A DNA stretch of 64,000 nt, from positions 434,001 to 498,000 of the forward strand of contig CBDATW010000002.1 in assembly GCA_965200605.1 (NCBI GenBank), read 5' to 3'. Every line of letters starts with the position of its first letter. Position 1 is the first letter of the stretch. Below, piece by piece: positions 41,046 to 51,341 of the stretch. Origin of the DNA: CBDATW01 sp965200605. GTDB lineage: Bacteria > Bacillota_I > Bacilli_A > CBDATW01. The notes below the pieces were generated by a model, which was not told the DNA's origin, made no database searches, and saw only the letters and a program-made list of their open reading frames with translations. The position numbers and the translations under genes were made by a program.

Positions 41046-42458
41046 ATGAAAAAACAATCATATTCATTTGTAAACCTTGCCTCAATCAACATTGGGACTA
41101 TGGTAGGTGTTGGTATTTTCTTTAAGAACCCAGGGATCTTGAAAACTACAAACAACATTTACCTTGCAATTACAGCATGAGTTGTAGGTGGAATCCTTAT
41201 TTATGGGATGGGGCTATCATTTGCTGAAGCTCAATCATATACAGGTAAACAAGGTATTTCTGGAACTCTTGCCAATTGAGTTTCAACATTTATTGGGCCA
41301 AAATGAGGTAGAGTAGCTGACCAAGTTATGTCATGACTATACTACCCAGTATTCTCAAGCCTTCTTGTTTATTATGCAGTGTATTTCTTACTACTAGCAT
41401 TTGAATGAAAAGCAGGTCTTGGGCAAGCTATGGAAACGCAGTGATTAACTGTCTATGGACTTACAATCCTAGGTTTCTTAGCGCTTACAGCCGGAAATGC
41501 ACTTTCATATAGTTTTGGTAAAGTACTTCAACTACTGGGAACAGTAATTAAGTTTATACCACTTCTATCAGTTTGCGTTCTAGGGTTTATTGCCCCAGTT
41601 GCATCATCAAGTGCTAATACATTTGCTGGAATCATTTCTGGTAAAGCACACACATGAAATGTCGCTTCGGTGTTTGCCGCACTTCCAGCTGTATTCTTTG
41701 CCTTTGATGGATTCTTTGGAGGTCTTGCACTTTCAAAAGAAGAATCTAAAAAAGGTGATGCAGCTAGAGCTTCACTATTCTCAATTGTAGCTGTTGGAGC
41801 ATTCTATGTTCTATTTGCTGCTGCTGTTGGGTTTGGTACAGACGATGGATCACTATTTGTAGTGTTTAACAAAACATTTGGTAAAGGAGGAGCAAAAGCT
41901 ATTTGAATTCTAATTTCAATTTCAGCTTATACTGTTGCTAATGGAATGTTTCTTGCTGGACAAAGACAACTAAAATCAATGTCAGATAAAAAAGCATTTA
42001 TTCCTTCAAAACTACTTTCAAAAGTAGAATCAGATGGAAGACATGCTGGACAAGCTTGAGTTATTTTTGCTCTAGGAACAGCATATATGACACTAGCCTT
42101 TATGATTTCTGAGGCAATGTCTGTTGGAGCAACTGCAAAACAAGCCGAAATGTTTACAAAAGAAGTTACGTTTGATAACTTTGGAAACGCACTAACAATG
42201 TTTGGATTTGGATTGTATGCATTAGTTGGTATTGGAATTTTTGCAAACAGATTTAGCAATAAATACAAAACTGTTAAACAAAAATTCTTAGGACTACAAA
42301 TTGCAACAGCATTTCTAGTTCTTTGAGTTGTTATTAAATCAACAATGGGATACTTCTTTGCAGTTAATAAAACTACAATGTGACTAGTTGTCCTATCAGC
42401 ATTAATTGTTTACTTTACAAGCTTTATTACAAGTTTATATCAAAAAGACTTTAAATAA
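41046..42458 (+). CDS. APC-superfamily amino acid permease
   Basis: 470 aa, about 12 membrane helices, no signal peptide. The N-terminal helix has NLASINIGTMVGVGIFF, the APC unwound-helix motif; GKQGISGTLANW and FFAFDGFFGGLALSKEESKKGD (helix 6 to loop) follow. Probably an amino acid/proton symporter or antiporter; the substrate cannot be read. GGAGATA precedes the ATG. Confidence 0.82.
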
Positions 42459-42470
42459 AATTTATTTAAA

Positions 42471-42497
42471 AACATCATCTTAAAGATGATGTTTTTT
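42471..42497 (+). terminator. Intrinsic terminator of the permease gene
   Basis: AACATCATC / GATGATGTT perfect 9-bp stem, loop TTAAA, T7. Confidence 0.9.
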
Positions 42498-42535
42498 TAT
42501 TTTAAAATGACACTTTTTACAGTGTTATTTTTTGA

Positions 42536-42541
42536 TATAAT
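42536..42541 (+). promoter_or_regulatory. -10 box of the uvrA-hprK-lgt-trxB operon
   Basis: TTTGATATAAT lies 23 nt before the uvrA ATG. ACACT/AGTGT (42510-42526) forms a small inverted repeat just upstream. Confidence 0.55.
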
Positions 42542-42563
42542 TAATATGCTAAAAAGAGGAAAA

Positions 42564-45387
42564 ATGAAAAAAGATAAAATTATTATAAAAGGTGCTCGAG
42601 AAAATAACTTAAAAAATATCAATATTGAATTACCAAAAGATAAATTAATAGTTATGACAGGTTTATCAGGTTCTGGTAAATCTTCATTGGCATTTTCAAC
42701 AATTTATGCAGAAGGTCAAAGAAGATATGTTGAATCTCTATCTTCTTATGCAAGACAGTTTTTAGGTAATTCAGAAAAACCTGATGTTGATTCAATTGAA
42801 GGTTTATCTCCGGCAATTTCAATTGATCAAAAAACCACTAATCACAATCCCAGATCAACAGTAGGAACTGTAACTGAGATTTATGATTATCTAAGATTAC
42901 TTTATGCAAGAATTGGAGTTCCTTATTGTCCAGTCCATAAAGCGCCAATTATTTCTAAGTCAATAACCTCAATTGTCAATGATGTCTTTGAACAAAAACT
43001 AAATTCAAAATTATTAATTTTGGCACCAGTTGTTTCTGAAAAGAAAGGTAGTCATGAAAAACTACTTGAAGAATTAAAAAATGATGGTTTTGTTAGAGTT
43101 AAGATTAATGATGAAATTTATAAACTAGAAGATTCTATAGTTTTAAAGAAAACTCAAAAACATACAATTTCCATTGTTGTTGATAGAGTAGTTTTAAGCC
43201 TTGAAGATAAAAGTAGAATATTTGATGCAATTGAAACTGCTGGTAAATATTCCAATGGTTTTATTAAAATAGAAAATCTAACAACTAAAAAAGAGCAATT
43301 GTTTTCACAAAATTATTCATGTAAAAAATGTTCCTTTGCCGTTCCTGAATTAGAACCCAAGCTTTTTTCATTTAACTCCCCTTATGGTTCATGTCGTGAA
43401 TGTCTTGGTTTAGGTATAAAATTAGAAGCAGATGAAAATCTGTTAATGCCAGATAAAGATAAGTCAATTCTTCAAGGTGGTATTTTAATGCATAAAAATA
43501 CTGCTGGAACAGATGATATGTTTTGACAAATGACAAAAGCATTATGTGACCAATACAATATTGATATTAAAAAACCAATATCAAAGTTAACTCAAAAAGA
43601 AATAGATATTATTATGAAGGGAACAGATGATGAATTTTCTTATGTTTTAGTTTCTCGGGCTGGAAATGTTTTTAATAAATATGGAAGAATTGAGGGAGTA
43701 GGATCTAAAATTGAAAGACTTTATTTAGAAACTAAATCAAAATCCAATCGTGAATATTACAAACAATTTATGTCAGATAGCAAATGTCATAGTTGTAATG
43801 GTCAAAAATTAAATCCTTATGCCCTTGCAGTTAAGATTGGAGAAAAAAATATTGCCCAGATTACCAACTTTAATATCAGGGATTTAATGGATTTTGTTTT
43901 GAATTTAAAACTTAATAAAACTGATACTACAATTGCTAATTTAGTTATAAAAGAAATAGTTAACCGTCTTTCGTTTTTAATTGATGTGGGATTAAATTAT
44001 CTTTCTGTTTCAAGGACATCATCAACATTGTCAGGTGGTGAAGCTCAGCGTATTAGACTTGCTACCCAAATTGGATCAAAACTAACAGGAGTGCTCTATG
44101 TTTTAGATGAACCATCAATTGGTCTTCACCAAAGAGATAATAAAAAACTAATTAAAACTCTAAAATCAATGAGAGATTTAGGCAATACCCTAATTGTTGT
44201 TGAACACGATGAAGAAACAATTAGAAGTGCCGATCATATTATTGATATTGGTCCTGCTGCTGGTGAAAATGGTGGAAAAATTATTGCCGATGGTTCGCTT
44301 AAGTAAAATTTTAAAAACTAAAAATTCAATGACTGCCCAATATTTAAATAAAACTAAAACAATTCCTATTCCTAAAAACAGAAGAAAAAGTAATGGCAAA
44401 ATTGTAGAAATTATTGGCGCTAGCGAAAATAATTTAAAAAACATTGATGTTAAATTTCCTTTAGGTCAAATTATTGGAGTTACTGGTGTATCTGGCTCTG
44501 GTAAATCATCATTAATAAATGAAATTTTGTGAAAAGGCATTCACAACCATATTTCAAAATCATTTATTAATGTTGGCAAACATAAAAGAATCAAAGGACT
44601 TGATAATGTTGATAAAATTATCAATATTTCCCAAGACCCAATTGGAAGAACTCCAAGATCAAACCCAGCTACATATATTTCAGTTTTTGATGATATTAGA
44701 GATATTTATGCAAGAACAACAGAAGCAAGAGCAAGAGGTTATCTAAAAGGCAGATTTTCATTTAATGTCTCTGGTGGTAGATGTGAAGATTGTGAAGGTG
44801 ATGGTGTTATTAAAATTGAAATGCATTTCTTGCCCAATGTTTATGTTCAATGTGCTCAATGTGCTGGAAAAAGATACAATGAAGAAACTCTTCAAGTTAA
44901 ATATAAACAAAAAACAATTGCTGATATTTTGGCAATGTCTTGTAATCAAGCATTAGAGTTCTTTTCTTCTAGTCCCAAAATTGTGAGAAAACTTCAAACA
45001 ATGGCAGATGTTGGACTGGGGTATATTAAATTAGGCCAATCAGCTACTACTCTTTCAGGGGGAGAAGCTCAAAGAGTTAAACTTGCAAAAGAATTGCAAA
45101 AAAGACCCACAGGTAAAACTATTTATATTCTTGATGAACCAACAACAGGACTGCATAGTCATGATGTTTCAAAACTAATTGATGTATTTAATAAGATTGT
45201 TAATAATGGTGATACTATTATTACAATTGAACACAACCTTGATGTTATTAAAATTTGTGACTATATTATTGATATTGGTCCTGAAGGCGGAGATCAAGGA
45301 GGAACTATTGTAGCAAGCGGTAGTCCTGAAAAAATTGCCAAAAATAAAAAATCTTATACAGGTAGATTCTTAAAAGAGATGTTATAA
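42564..45387 (+). CDS. uvrA: Excinuclease ABC subunit A, with a 1-nt frameshift in this sequence
   Basis: About 940 aa when read through. UvrA detects DNA damage with UvrB. First Walker A TGLSGSGKSSLAFS near 33; zinc-finger cysteines CPVH and CKKC/CREC; ABC signature LSGGEAQRIRLA; second Walker A TGVSGSGKSSLINE; second signature LSGGEAQRVKLAKEL. The frame closes at TAA 44304-44306 (GSLK) and continues in the +1 frame as GSLSKILKTKN. Removing one A from TTAAG (44299-44303) restores it. The start at 42564 has AGAGG. Confidence 0.9.
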
Positions 45388-45404
45388 TCAATAAGGGAGA
45401 AAAA

Positions 45405-45938
45405 ATGGCAAAAGAACAAAAAGAAACAAATATCCATGGTTCATTTTTAACTATTAAGGGAAAAGGTGTTGTTATTACTGGTGTTTCTGGTATTGGTAAG
45501 TCAGAAACAACTCTTGAATTAATGGATCGAGGTCATAAATTTATTGTAGATGATGGTTTGCTAGTAACAAAAAAAGGTAATGATCTTATTGGTAGATGTC
45601 CTGAGGCAATTAAAAATTTAATTGAAATTAGAGGACTGGGGATTATTAATGTTAAAAAACTTTATAATCGCTTTGATATTATATCATCTCATAAAATTGA
45701 TTATATTTGCCATTTAAAGGAATTTTCAAAAAATACAAAATTTGAGCGTATTGGAAGAAATAAAAAACATCAAGAAATATTGGGAGTGGCAATTCCTTTA
45801 ATTGAAATTCCTGTTTCTGCAGCTCGAAATACAGCTCTTTTGATTGAAATTGCCATTAGAAATCAATTATTAAAAGATAATGGTTTTAATGCAATTGAAT
45901 GACTGGGAGAACAAATAGGAGATGATGATGATAAATAA
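45405..45938 (+). CDS. hprK: Short HPr kinase/phosphorylase (C-terminal catalytic domain only)
   Basis: 177 aa against about 310 in Bacillus. HprK phosphorylates HPr on Ser to control PTS traffic. The catalytic domain is complete: Walker A ITGVSGIGKSETTLEL near 24-39, FIVDDGLLV, the IEIRGLGIINVKKLY signature near 80 and the HPr-binding/K-loop region ending NQLLKDNGFNA. The ~125-aa N-terminal domain is missing and a start with AGGGAGA lies right at the domain boundary, so this is a genuine short form rather than truncation by mutation. Confidence 0.85.
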
Positions 45939-46890
45939 TTATTTTGATATTTTTGGTTTTCAACTAAAAATCTATTCAATTTTACTTTTAATTTGTATAT
46001 TATCAATGATTGAATTTGCTAAAAAAGTTTTTTTAGTTAAATACCCAAATGATTTTACAAAATCAAATATTGATGATATGACAATAATAATTGCTCTATC
46101 CGGACTTTTGGGAGCAAGGATCTGGTATGTTATTTCAGATTTAGGATTTTATCTTAGCAATCCATTTGAAATTTTTATGGTTTGAAAAGGGGGAATTGCA
46201 GCCCAGGGATCAATAATTGGTATGTATTTTGGAGCCAAATGATATTTAAATAAAAATAAAATTAATGTTAGAGTTTATGATTTATTTGAAGAATTCTTTT
46301 TATTTTTACTAATTGGACAAGCAATAGGTAGATGAGGAAATTTTTATAACCAAGAAATTTTTGGTTTTGAAACTACTAGACAAATTGCCCAAACAACTAT
46401 TATAGCAGGACTATTTATCCAATTTGTTTTTTGACTAACAGTTTTAATAATCTTTTATAAACAAGTAAGTAAAGTAAGTAATAAAAAATTAAAAAATAAA
46501 TTAATTTTTAAAGATAGTACATCCTATGTTAAGTATTTAGGTTTTGGATTTATCTCAATAATGTTAATTAGAATTTTAGCTACTTCATATGGTCAGGCAA
46601 TAGTTGAACATATGCATATTAGAGGTGCATATCGCTTTCCTTTATTTATTGTAGAAGGATCCTTAAATACAATTGCCTTTGCTACTATTTGATATCTAAA
46701 TAATGATCGTATCAATACAATAAAGGCACCAATGTATTTTATTTCTTATGGTACTATAAGAGCATCACTTGAATTACTAAGACATCCCCAGGATATAATG
46801 AAAATTGGGCCAATTCCCATCTCCTTTGTTATGTCAATTGTCTTTGTAATTATTGGAATTAAATTAATTATGAAACAAGGAGCTAAATAA
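45928..46890 (+). CDS. lgt: Prolipoprotein diacylglyceryl transferase
   Basis: 320 aa, about seven membrane helices. Lgt attaches diacylglycerol to the lipobox Cys of prolipoproteins. The signature GRWGNFYNQEIFG near 135 carries the essential Arg and Asn. The usual HGG loop (GGLAIHGG) reads GGIAAQGS, so the conserved His is Gln. Of three consecutive ATGs (45922, 45925, 45928) I choose the third for its spacing from AGGAG. It overlaps hprK by 11 nt and trxB by 1. Confidence 0.87.
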
Positions 46891-47810
46891 TGGAAAATAC
46901 AATTTATGATATTTTTATAATTGGAGCAGGGCCAGCAGGTATGACTGCTGCAATTTATGGCTCAAGGTCAAATTATCTAACAGCTATGATCGATAAAGAT
47001 GCACCTGGTGGAAAATTAATCAAAACTGCAGAAATTGAAAACTGAACAGGTTATAAAAAAGTAACAGGTCCAGATCTTGCAGTTGATATGTATAGTCATT
47101 CAACTACCTTTGGAGCAAAACACTTATTTGGTGATGTAGTTTCTCTAAAAGATCTTGGAGATAAAAAAGAAATAACTCTTGGAGATGGAAAAGTTCATCA
47201 TGCCAAAACTGTTATTATTGCCACAGGTACAAAAGAGCGAGAAATGGGAATTCCTGGAGAAAAAGAACTTTATGGAAATGGTATTTCATACTGTGCCATT
47301 TGTGATGGGGCTTTTCAAAAAGATAAAGAAGTTGTTGTTATTGGCGGAGGAAACTCAGCCCTTGAAGAATCTCTTTATTTAACTAAGTTTGCTTCTAAGG
47401 TAACAATTATTTATCGTGGAGATGTTTTTAAAAAAGCAGAAGCTACAACTGTTGATAAAGTTAAAGCAAATGATAAAATTGAAATCATTTTAAAAGGGGT
47501 TCCAAAAGAAGTAACAAAAGTAAACAATGTTGTTAAATTAACCTACAATCATAATGGTGAAAATAAAACAATTGAAGCTAATTGCATTTTTCCTTTTATT
47601 GGCCTTTTACCTGAAACAACATTTGTAGAAAATCAATCAGCTCTTACTGATTCTAAGTATGTAGATGCAGATGAATCAACTATTACAAAAATACCAGGAG
47701 TATTTGTTGCAGGAGATGTTAGAAATAAAAAAATTCGTCAAATCTCTACTGCTGTAGGCGATGGAACAGTCGCTGCCCAAGAAGCCATTCATTATCTTGA
47801 TAATTTATAA
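46890..47810 (+). CDS. trxB: Thioredoxin reductase
   Basis: 306 aa flavoprotein reducing thioredoxin with NADPH. FAD motif FIIGAGPAGMTAAIYGSRS at 9-27; redox-active CAIC at about 136-139 (YCAICDGAF); NADPH motif VVIGGGNSALEES near 150; C-terminal FAD motif PGVFVAGDVRNKKIRQISTA. Its ATG overlaps the lgt stop by one base, so it ends the uvrA-hprK-lgt-trxB unit, an order also seen in firmicutes. Confidence 0.95.
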
Positions 47811-47836
47811 AAAAATTTCAAAATCCTTAAAACAAC

Positions 47837-47868
47837 AGCTATACACTTACTTGTTGGTGTAGCTTTTC
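47837..47868 (+). terminator. Probable terminator after trxB
   Basis: AGCTA..CAC pairs with GTG.TAGCT with a 2-nt bulge, followed by TTTT. Confidence 0.5.
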
Positions 47869-48179
47869 CATTATAAAAACTTTTTATCAAGATTAAAAAA
47901 TATTTTAAAAGAGAAAATATAATAAACATAAAATTTCTATTTTAGATGAAAAAATTTTATTTAAAAAAATTTAAATTAGGAAATAAGTGCTATAAATAAG
48001 GTTTTTGAAAAATAGAGTTGAAAACATTTTCTAATATTTCATCACAGATATAAAAATTAGTGTAGTATAGAAAATAAGTAGAGCAAGGAACATAATATAT
48101 GTATATATTATTCTACTTAAAAAACATCAAAAAATTGCTAATTAATTTTTAGTAAAAATAATACATTAAAGGAAAATAT
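47869..48179 (+). promoter_or_regulatory. Long AT-rich leader region of the second GatABC operon
   Basis: No gene found. It contains AAGTAGA (48076-48082) and its inverse TCTACTT (48112-48118) around CATAATATATG, and an exact 15-bp match (48068-48082) to the GTAGAAAA operator region before the Fic gene. AAAGGAAA precedes the IIA ATG. This is probably a regulated promoter. Confidence 0.45.
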
Positions 48180-48620
48180 ATGTATTTTAAAAATATTGAG
48201 GCATCAACATTTGAAGAAATGATTGATGCAATTGAATCCAAATTATTAAAAGAAGGACACATTAATCCAACTTTTAAGGATGCAATTATTCTTAGAGAAA
48301 AAGAATATCCAACGGGATTGGATTTTGTTAAATTTCAAACTGCCCTTCCCCACACTGATTCAGAGCATGTTAATGTAAATATGATAATTCCAATTTTGAC
48401 TAAACAAAAAATTGAAGTTTTTAAAATGGGTTCATTAACTGAAACAATCAAAACAAGAATATTCTTTTTAATGCTAGTTAAAGAAAAAGAACAGCATATT
48501 GAAAAACTTTCTAATTTAATTCAATTATTTCAACAAGAAAGAATGGCTAAATTAGTTAATGATATAGACAATGACAGTTCCTTTAAAGAAATTATATCTA
48601 TTATAAACAAGGAGATTTAA
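48180..48620 (+). CDS. PTS IIA of the fructose/mannitol-galactitol type
   Basis: 146 aa, PTS_EIIA_2 fold. The phosphorylated histidine is in FQTALPHTDSEHVN near 61; EYPTGL precedes it as in GatA. It passes phosphate from HPr to the IIB encoded 1 nt downstream. It is the only IIA gene of this type in the window, so it may serve the IIB-IIC pair at 18-20 kb too. Confidence 0.87.
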   Translation: MYFKNIEASTFEEMIDAIESKLLKEGHINPTFKDAIILREKEYPTGLDFVKFQTALPHTDSEHVNVNMIIPILTKQKIEVFKMGSLTETIKTRIFFLMLVKEKEQHIEKLSNLIQLFQQERMAKLVNDIDNDSSFKEIISIINKEI

Positions 48621-48621
48621 T

Positions 48622-48912
48622 ATGAAAAAAATTATTGTAGCTTGCGGTTCAGGTGTTGCAACATCACAAAATGTTGCAACAAGACTAACAGCTATTTTGG
48701 AGGAAAAAGGAGTTACTGGCTTTAAAGTTGAACCTGTGGATATTAAAAATATTCATGCTGAAATTGAAAGAGCCGATATTTATGTATCTCTTGTTCCTGC
48801 CGAGTCGAACAAAAGAGGATATTCAATCCCTGTATTCGATGGCATCAAGGTTCTAACAGGAATGGGACTTGATGAAGAAATTGATGCAATTATTGCAGAA
48901 ATTAATAAATAA
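48622..48912 (+). CDS. PTS IIB of the galactitol family
   Basis: 96 aa. VACGSGVATSQNVATRL places the phosphocysteine near residue 8; YSIPVFDGIKVLTGMG is near the end. It is closely similar to the IIB at 19656. Middle gene of IIA-IIB-IIC, with AGGAGA before the ATG. Confidence 0.88.
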   Translation: MKKIIVACGSGVATSQNVATRLTAILEEKGVTGFKVEPVDIKNIHAEIERADIYVSLVPAESNKRGYSIPVFDGIKVLTGMGLDEEIDAIIAEINK

Positions 48913-48929
48913 GAAAGGATATATAATTT

Positions 48930-50432
48930 ATGATCTTTATGAATCTAAAATACTTTACAGATCTACTTAATACTGTTCTTGCCCCTGGTGGAGCGGTATT
49001 TATGCCATTTATTATTTTACTTTTTGTCTGAGTTATTAAACTTTATCAAAAAGATTCAATTACATGATTCCAAGGTATTAGATCTGCAATGCTGCTAGGT
49101 GTAGCATTTATTTCTATGGGTATTGTTATTGGATTTGCTGTTAACACTTTTGCAACACCATTCCAACAACTAAAAAGATTTGTAGACTTAAATACACTTG
49201 ATTTAGGTTGGCCTCCTGCAGCGGCACTATCATGATCATGGCCATTTGCTATTTTGCTATTTCCAGTTCAAATTTTTACAAATGCTATTATGCTAAAATT
49301 TAAATGAACTAAAACATTAAATGCAGATATGTGAAATGTTTGACACAAAGTGTTTACAGCACTTGTTGTGGCATTTCTATTAACACCTGCAATAGGCTCA
49401 CAACTAGCAGTTATTGCTGGAATTTTTGTGGGATGAATTTCAATTATATTTGAATTGAAAAATGCTGATGCATTATATGAAAGACAATATGCTGTTACAG
49501 GCATTCCCAATGTAAATTCACCTCACTCAATGTTTATGGCAGCACCAGTTCTACATTTTGTAGATAAATTTTTACAAAAAATACCATATTTCCAAGATAA
49601 ACCTGCTCCAGAACAAACACAAAAAAGTGATTCTATTTGAGTTAAAATTCTAAGAGAAAACATGTTCTCAGGATTTATTATTGGGTTATTGATTGCAGGA
49701 GTTGTATTCTGAATTGACAGAGGAAATTGAGTTTCATATGTGCAACTTCCATTTAAAATGGCTGCAGCTTTAGTTCTATTTCCAATGGCAGCTAGACTGT
49801 TTACAGAATCACTTGTTCCTATTGGAGCTGCGATTCAAAAAATTACCCAAGCTAAATTTAAAGATAGAGAAATCTATATTGGACTTGACTGACCAATCTT
49901 TGCTGGTAGCCCAAAACTGTGATTAGTTACTACTATGATTATTCCAACAACATTACTAATGTCAATTGGATTATCATTTATACCAGGTATGAGAGCAGCC
50001 TTCCCAATTGGATCTCTTATTAACCTTTGTTTGGTTGCCCCAGCATTAGTTATCTGTAGACAAAATGTTAGAAGAATGTATGCAACATCAGTAATTCTAA
50101 CACCTATGTGATTACTATTTGGTAGCTTTGTTGCCCCAGCACTTACAAACCTAGCTGTGCAAAACACAGATATTCTAGGTGGAGTAGGAGCAGAAACAAT
50201 TAGTCAACTAAAAGATGGTTCTTTACACATTACTAGTCTTATGTTTGAAACACCAGACTTTAGATTTGCCCTTATTGCCTCTGCATTAGCATTCTCTGGA
50301 ACATTTACTCCAGTGGCTCTTGCCGGAGTTGGATGATTTGCCATTTGATTAATTCTATTTAAAATGTATTATGCTGAAACTAAAAAAGAAGCAGCAATAC
50401 TACGTGCTGAAAGATTAAGAAAAGAAGGCTAA
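48930..50432 (+). CDS. PTS IIC of the galactitol (GatC) family
   Basis: 500 aa membrane protein, colinear with the IIC at 18161 (FMPFIILLFV, TWFQGIRSAMLLGVAF, DLGWPPAAALSWSWPF, NADMWNVWHKVF, GIPNVNSPHSMF). It completes a IIA-IIB-IIC set for a polyol or pentitol. AAGGAT precedes the ATG. The Arg/Lys-rich C-terminus ends LRKEG. Confidence 0.86.
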
Positions 50433-50451
50433 ATATATAAGTAAATTATAC

Positions 50452-50477
50452 AAAAAAACTCTAATAAGAGTTTTTTG
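50452..50477 (+). terminator. Intrinsic terminator of the second GatABC operon
   Basis: AAAAAACTC-TAATAA-GAGTTTTTT. A second hairpin, CCCATAT/ATATGGG just downstream, probably ends the convergent gene. Confidence 0.8.
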
Positions 50478-50491
50478 TTATCCCATATTTT

Positions 50492-51265
50492 TTATTTATA
50501 TGGGGGTCATTTAGGTACAAGCATATTTACTCTAGCTTTGTAGTCTCAGTAAGATGGATCATCTTTAAATCTTTGATCTCTTTGCTTTTCTAATATTCTA
50601 ATACCAGATGCATATCTAATGATTATTGCAATAGTAAAAGGAGAAATTATAAGTAATGATATATTGGTATAGTTAATTGAATCTAAATTAAATAATCCAA
50701 ATATGGCAATTCATTTTCAAAACCCAATTTCTCCATAATAATTTGGATATCTAACTATTGAATAAAGACCAGTTTTAATAAGACCCTTATTACCCTTTGC
50801 TTTAAACTGATATTTTTGAATATCAGCTACCATTTCAATAACTAATGCAATTAGAGCAAATAAAGCAGCTATTAAGCTTCAAGACCTAAATATAGTTTGA
50901 TTCATTGCCATTACATATGAAGGTAGTGATACTATTCATGCAATAATTGCCTGGAGAGTAAAAAAACCAAAGAATTTAGAAAAATTAATTCTAATATTAT
51001 CAAAACGATTATCTTTTTTGATTTTAGAGATTCTAAAAGCTAAAAAGCCCCCTAGCCTTATTGCTCAAAGAGTTATTAATATAATATTAATTCAGGCAAT
51101 AGGGCTTTTAATACCTGTTTTATAGTAATAAAGGTAGGTGATTAATCCAAAAGAAATAGCATATGTTAAATCGGTGTATTGATCACTTTTTCTTAAATAT
51201 GCAATAAATAAAACAAATATGTTTAATCCAATAGATAATAGTAATGATAAAAGTAGTATATTCAT
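50492..51265 (-). CDS. DUF1295-type membrane protein (steroid-reductase / isoprenylcysteine methyltransferase-like)
   Basis: 257 aa with five to six membrane helices. The C-terminal half has YSIVRYPNYYGEIGFWKW and, near the end, KQRDQRFKDDPSYWDYKARVNMLVPK, the pattern of DUF1295 / ICMT-like enzymes (HPNYxGE, then ERR-x-YxxY). Biological role in bacteria is unclear. The -10 TAAAAT lies 6 nt before the ATG on the reverse strand, so it may be leaderless. It is divergent from the lipoprotein gene. Confidence 0.65.
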
Positions 51266-51294
51266 ATTTATATTTTACCCTTTTTTAAAAATAA

Positions 51295-51325
51295 TTAGGA
51301 ATTTTTATTTTTTTGGTTATGTATA
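51295..51325 (+). promoter_or_regulatory. Alternative-promoter motif, copy 5 (before a lipoprotein gene)
   Basis: TTAGGAATTT (51295-51304), a 10-nt T-rich spacer and GGTTATGTA, then AATAGGAGGA. Same two blocks and spacing class as copy 1 (10 nt). Confidence 0.58.
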
Positions 51326-51341
51326 TAATAGGAGGATTATT

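Noticed and set aside
42486..42563. Upstream in-frame start for uvrA at 42486
   Set aside because: It would run through the terminator T-tract and the TATAAT promoter; AGAGG and homology support 42564.
47975..48005. TTAGGAAAT followed by GCTATAAA upstream of the PTS IIA gene as a sixth alternative promoter
   Set aside because: The first block differs (AAAT for AATTT), the GGYTA block is absent and the distance to the gene is about 175 nt.
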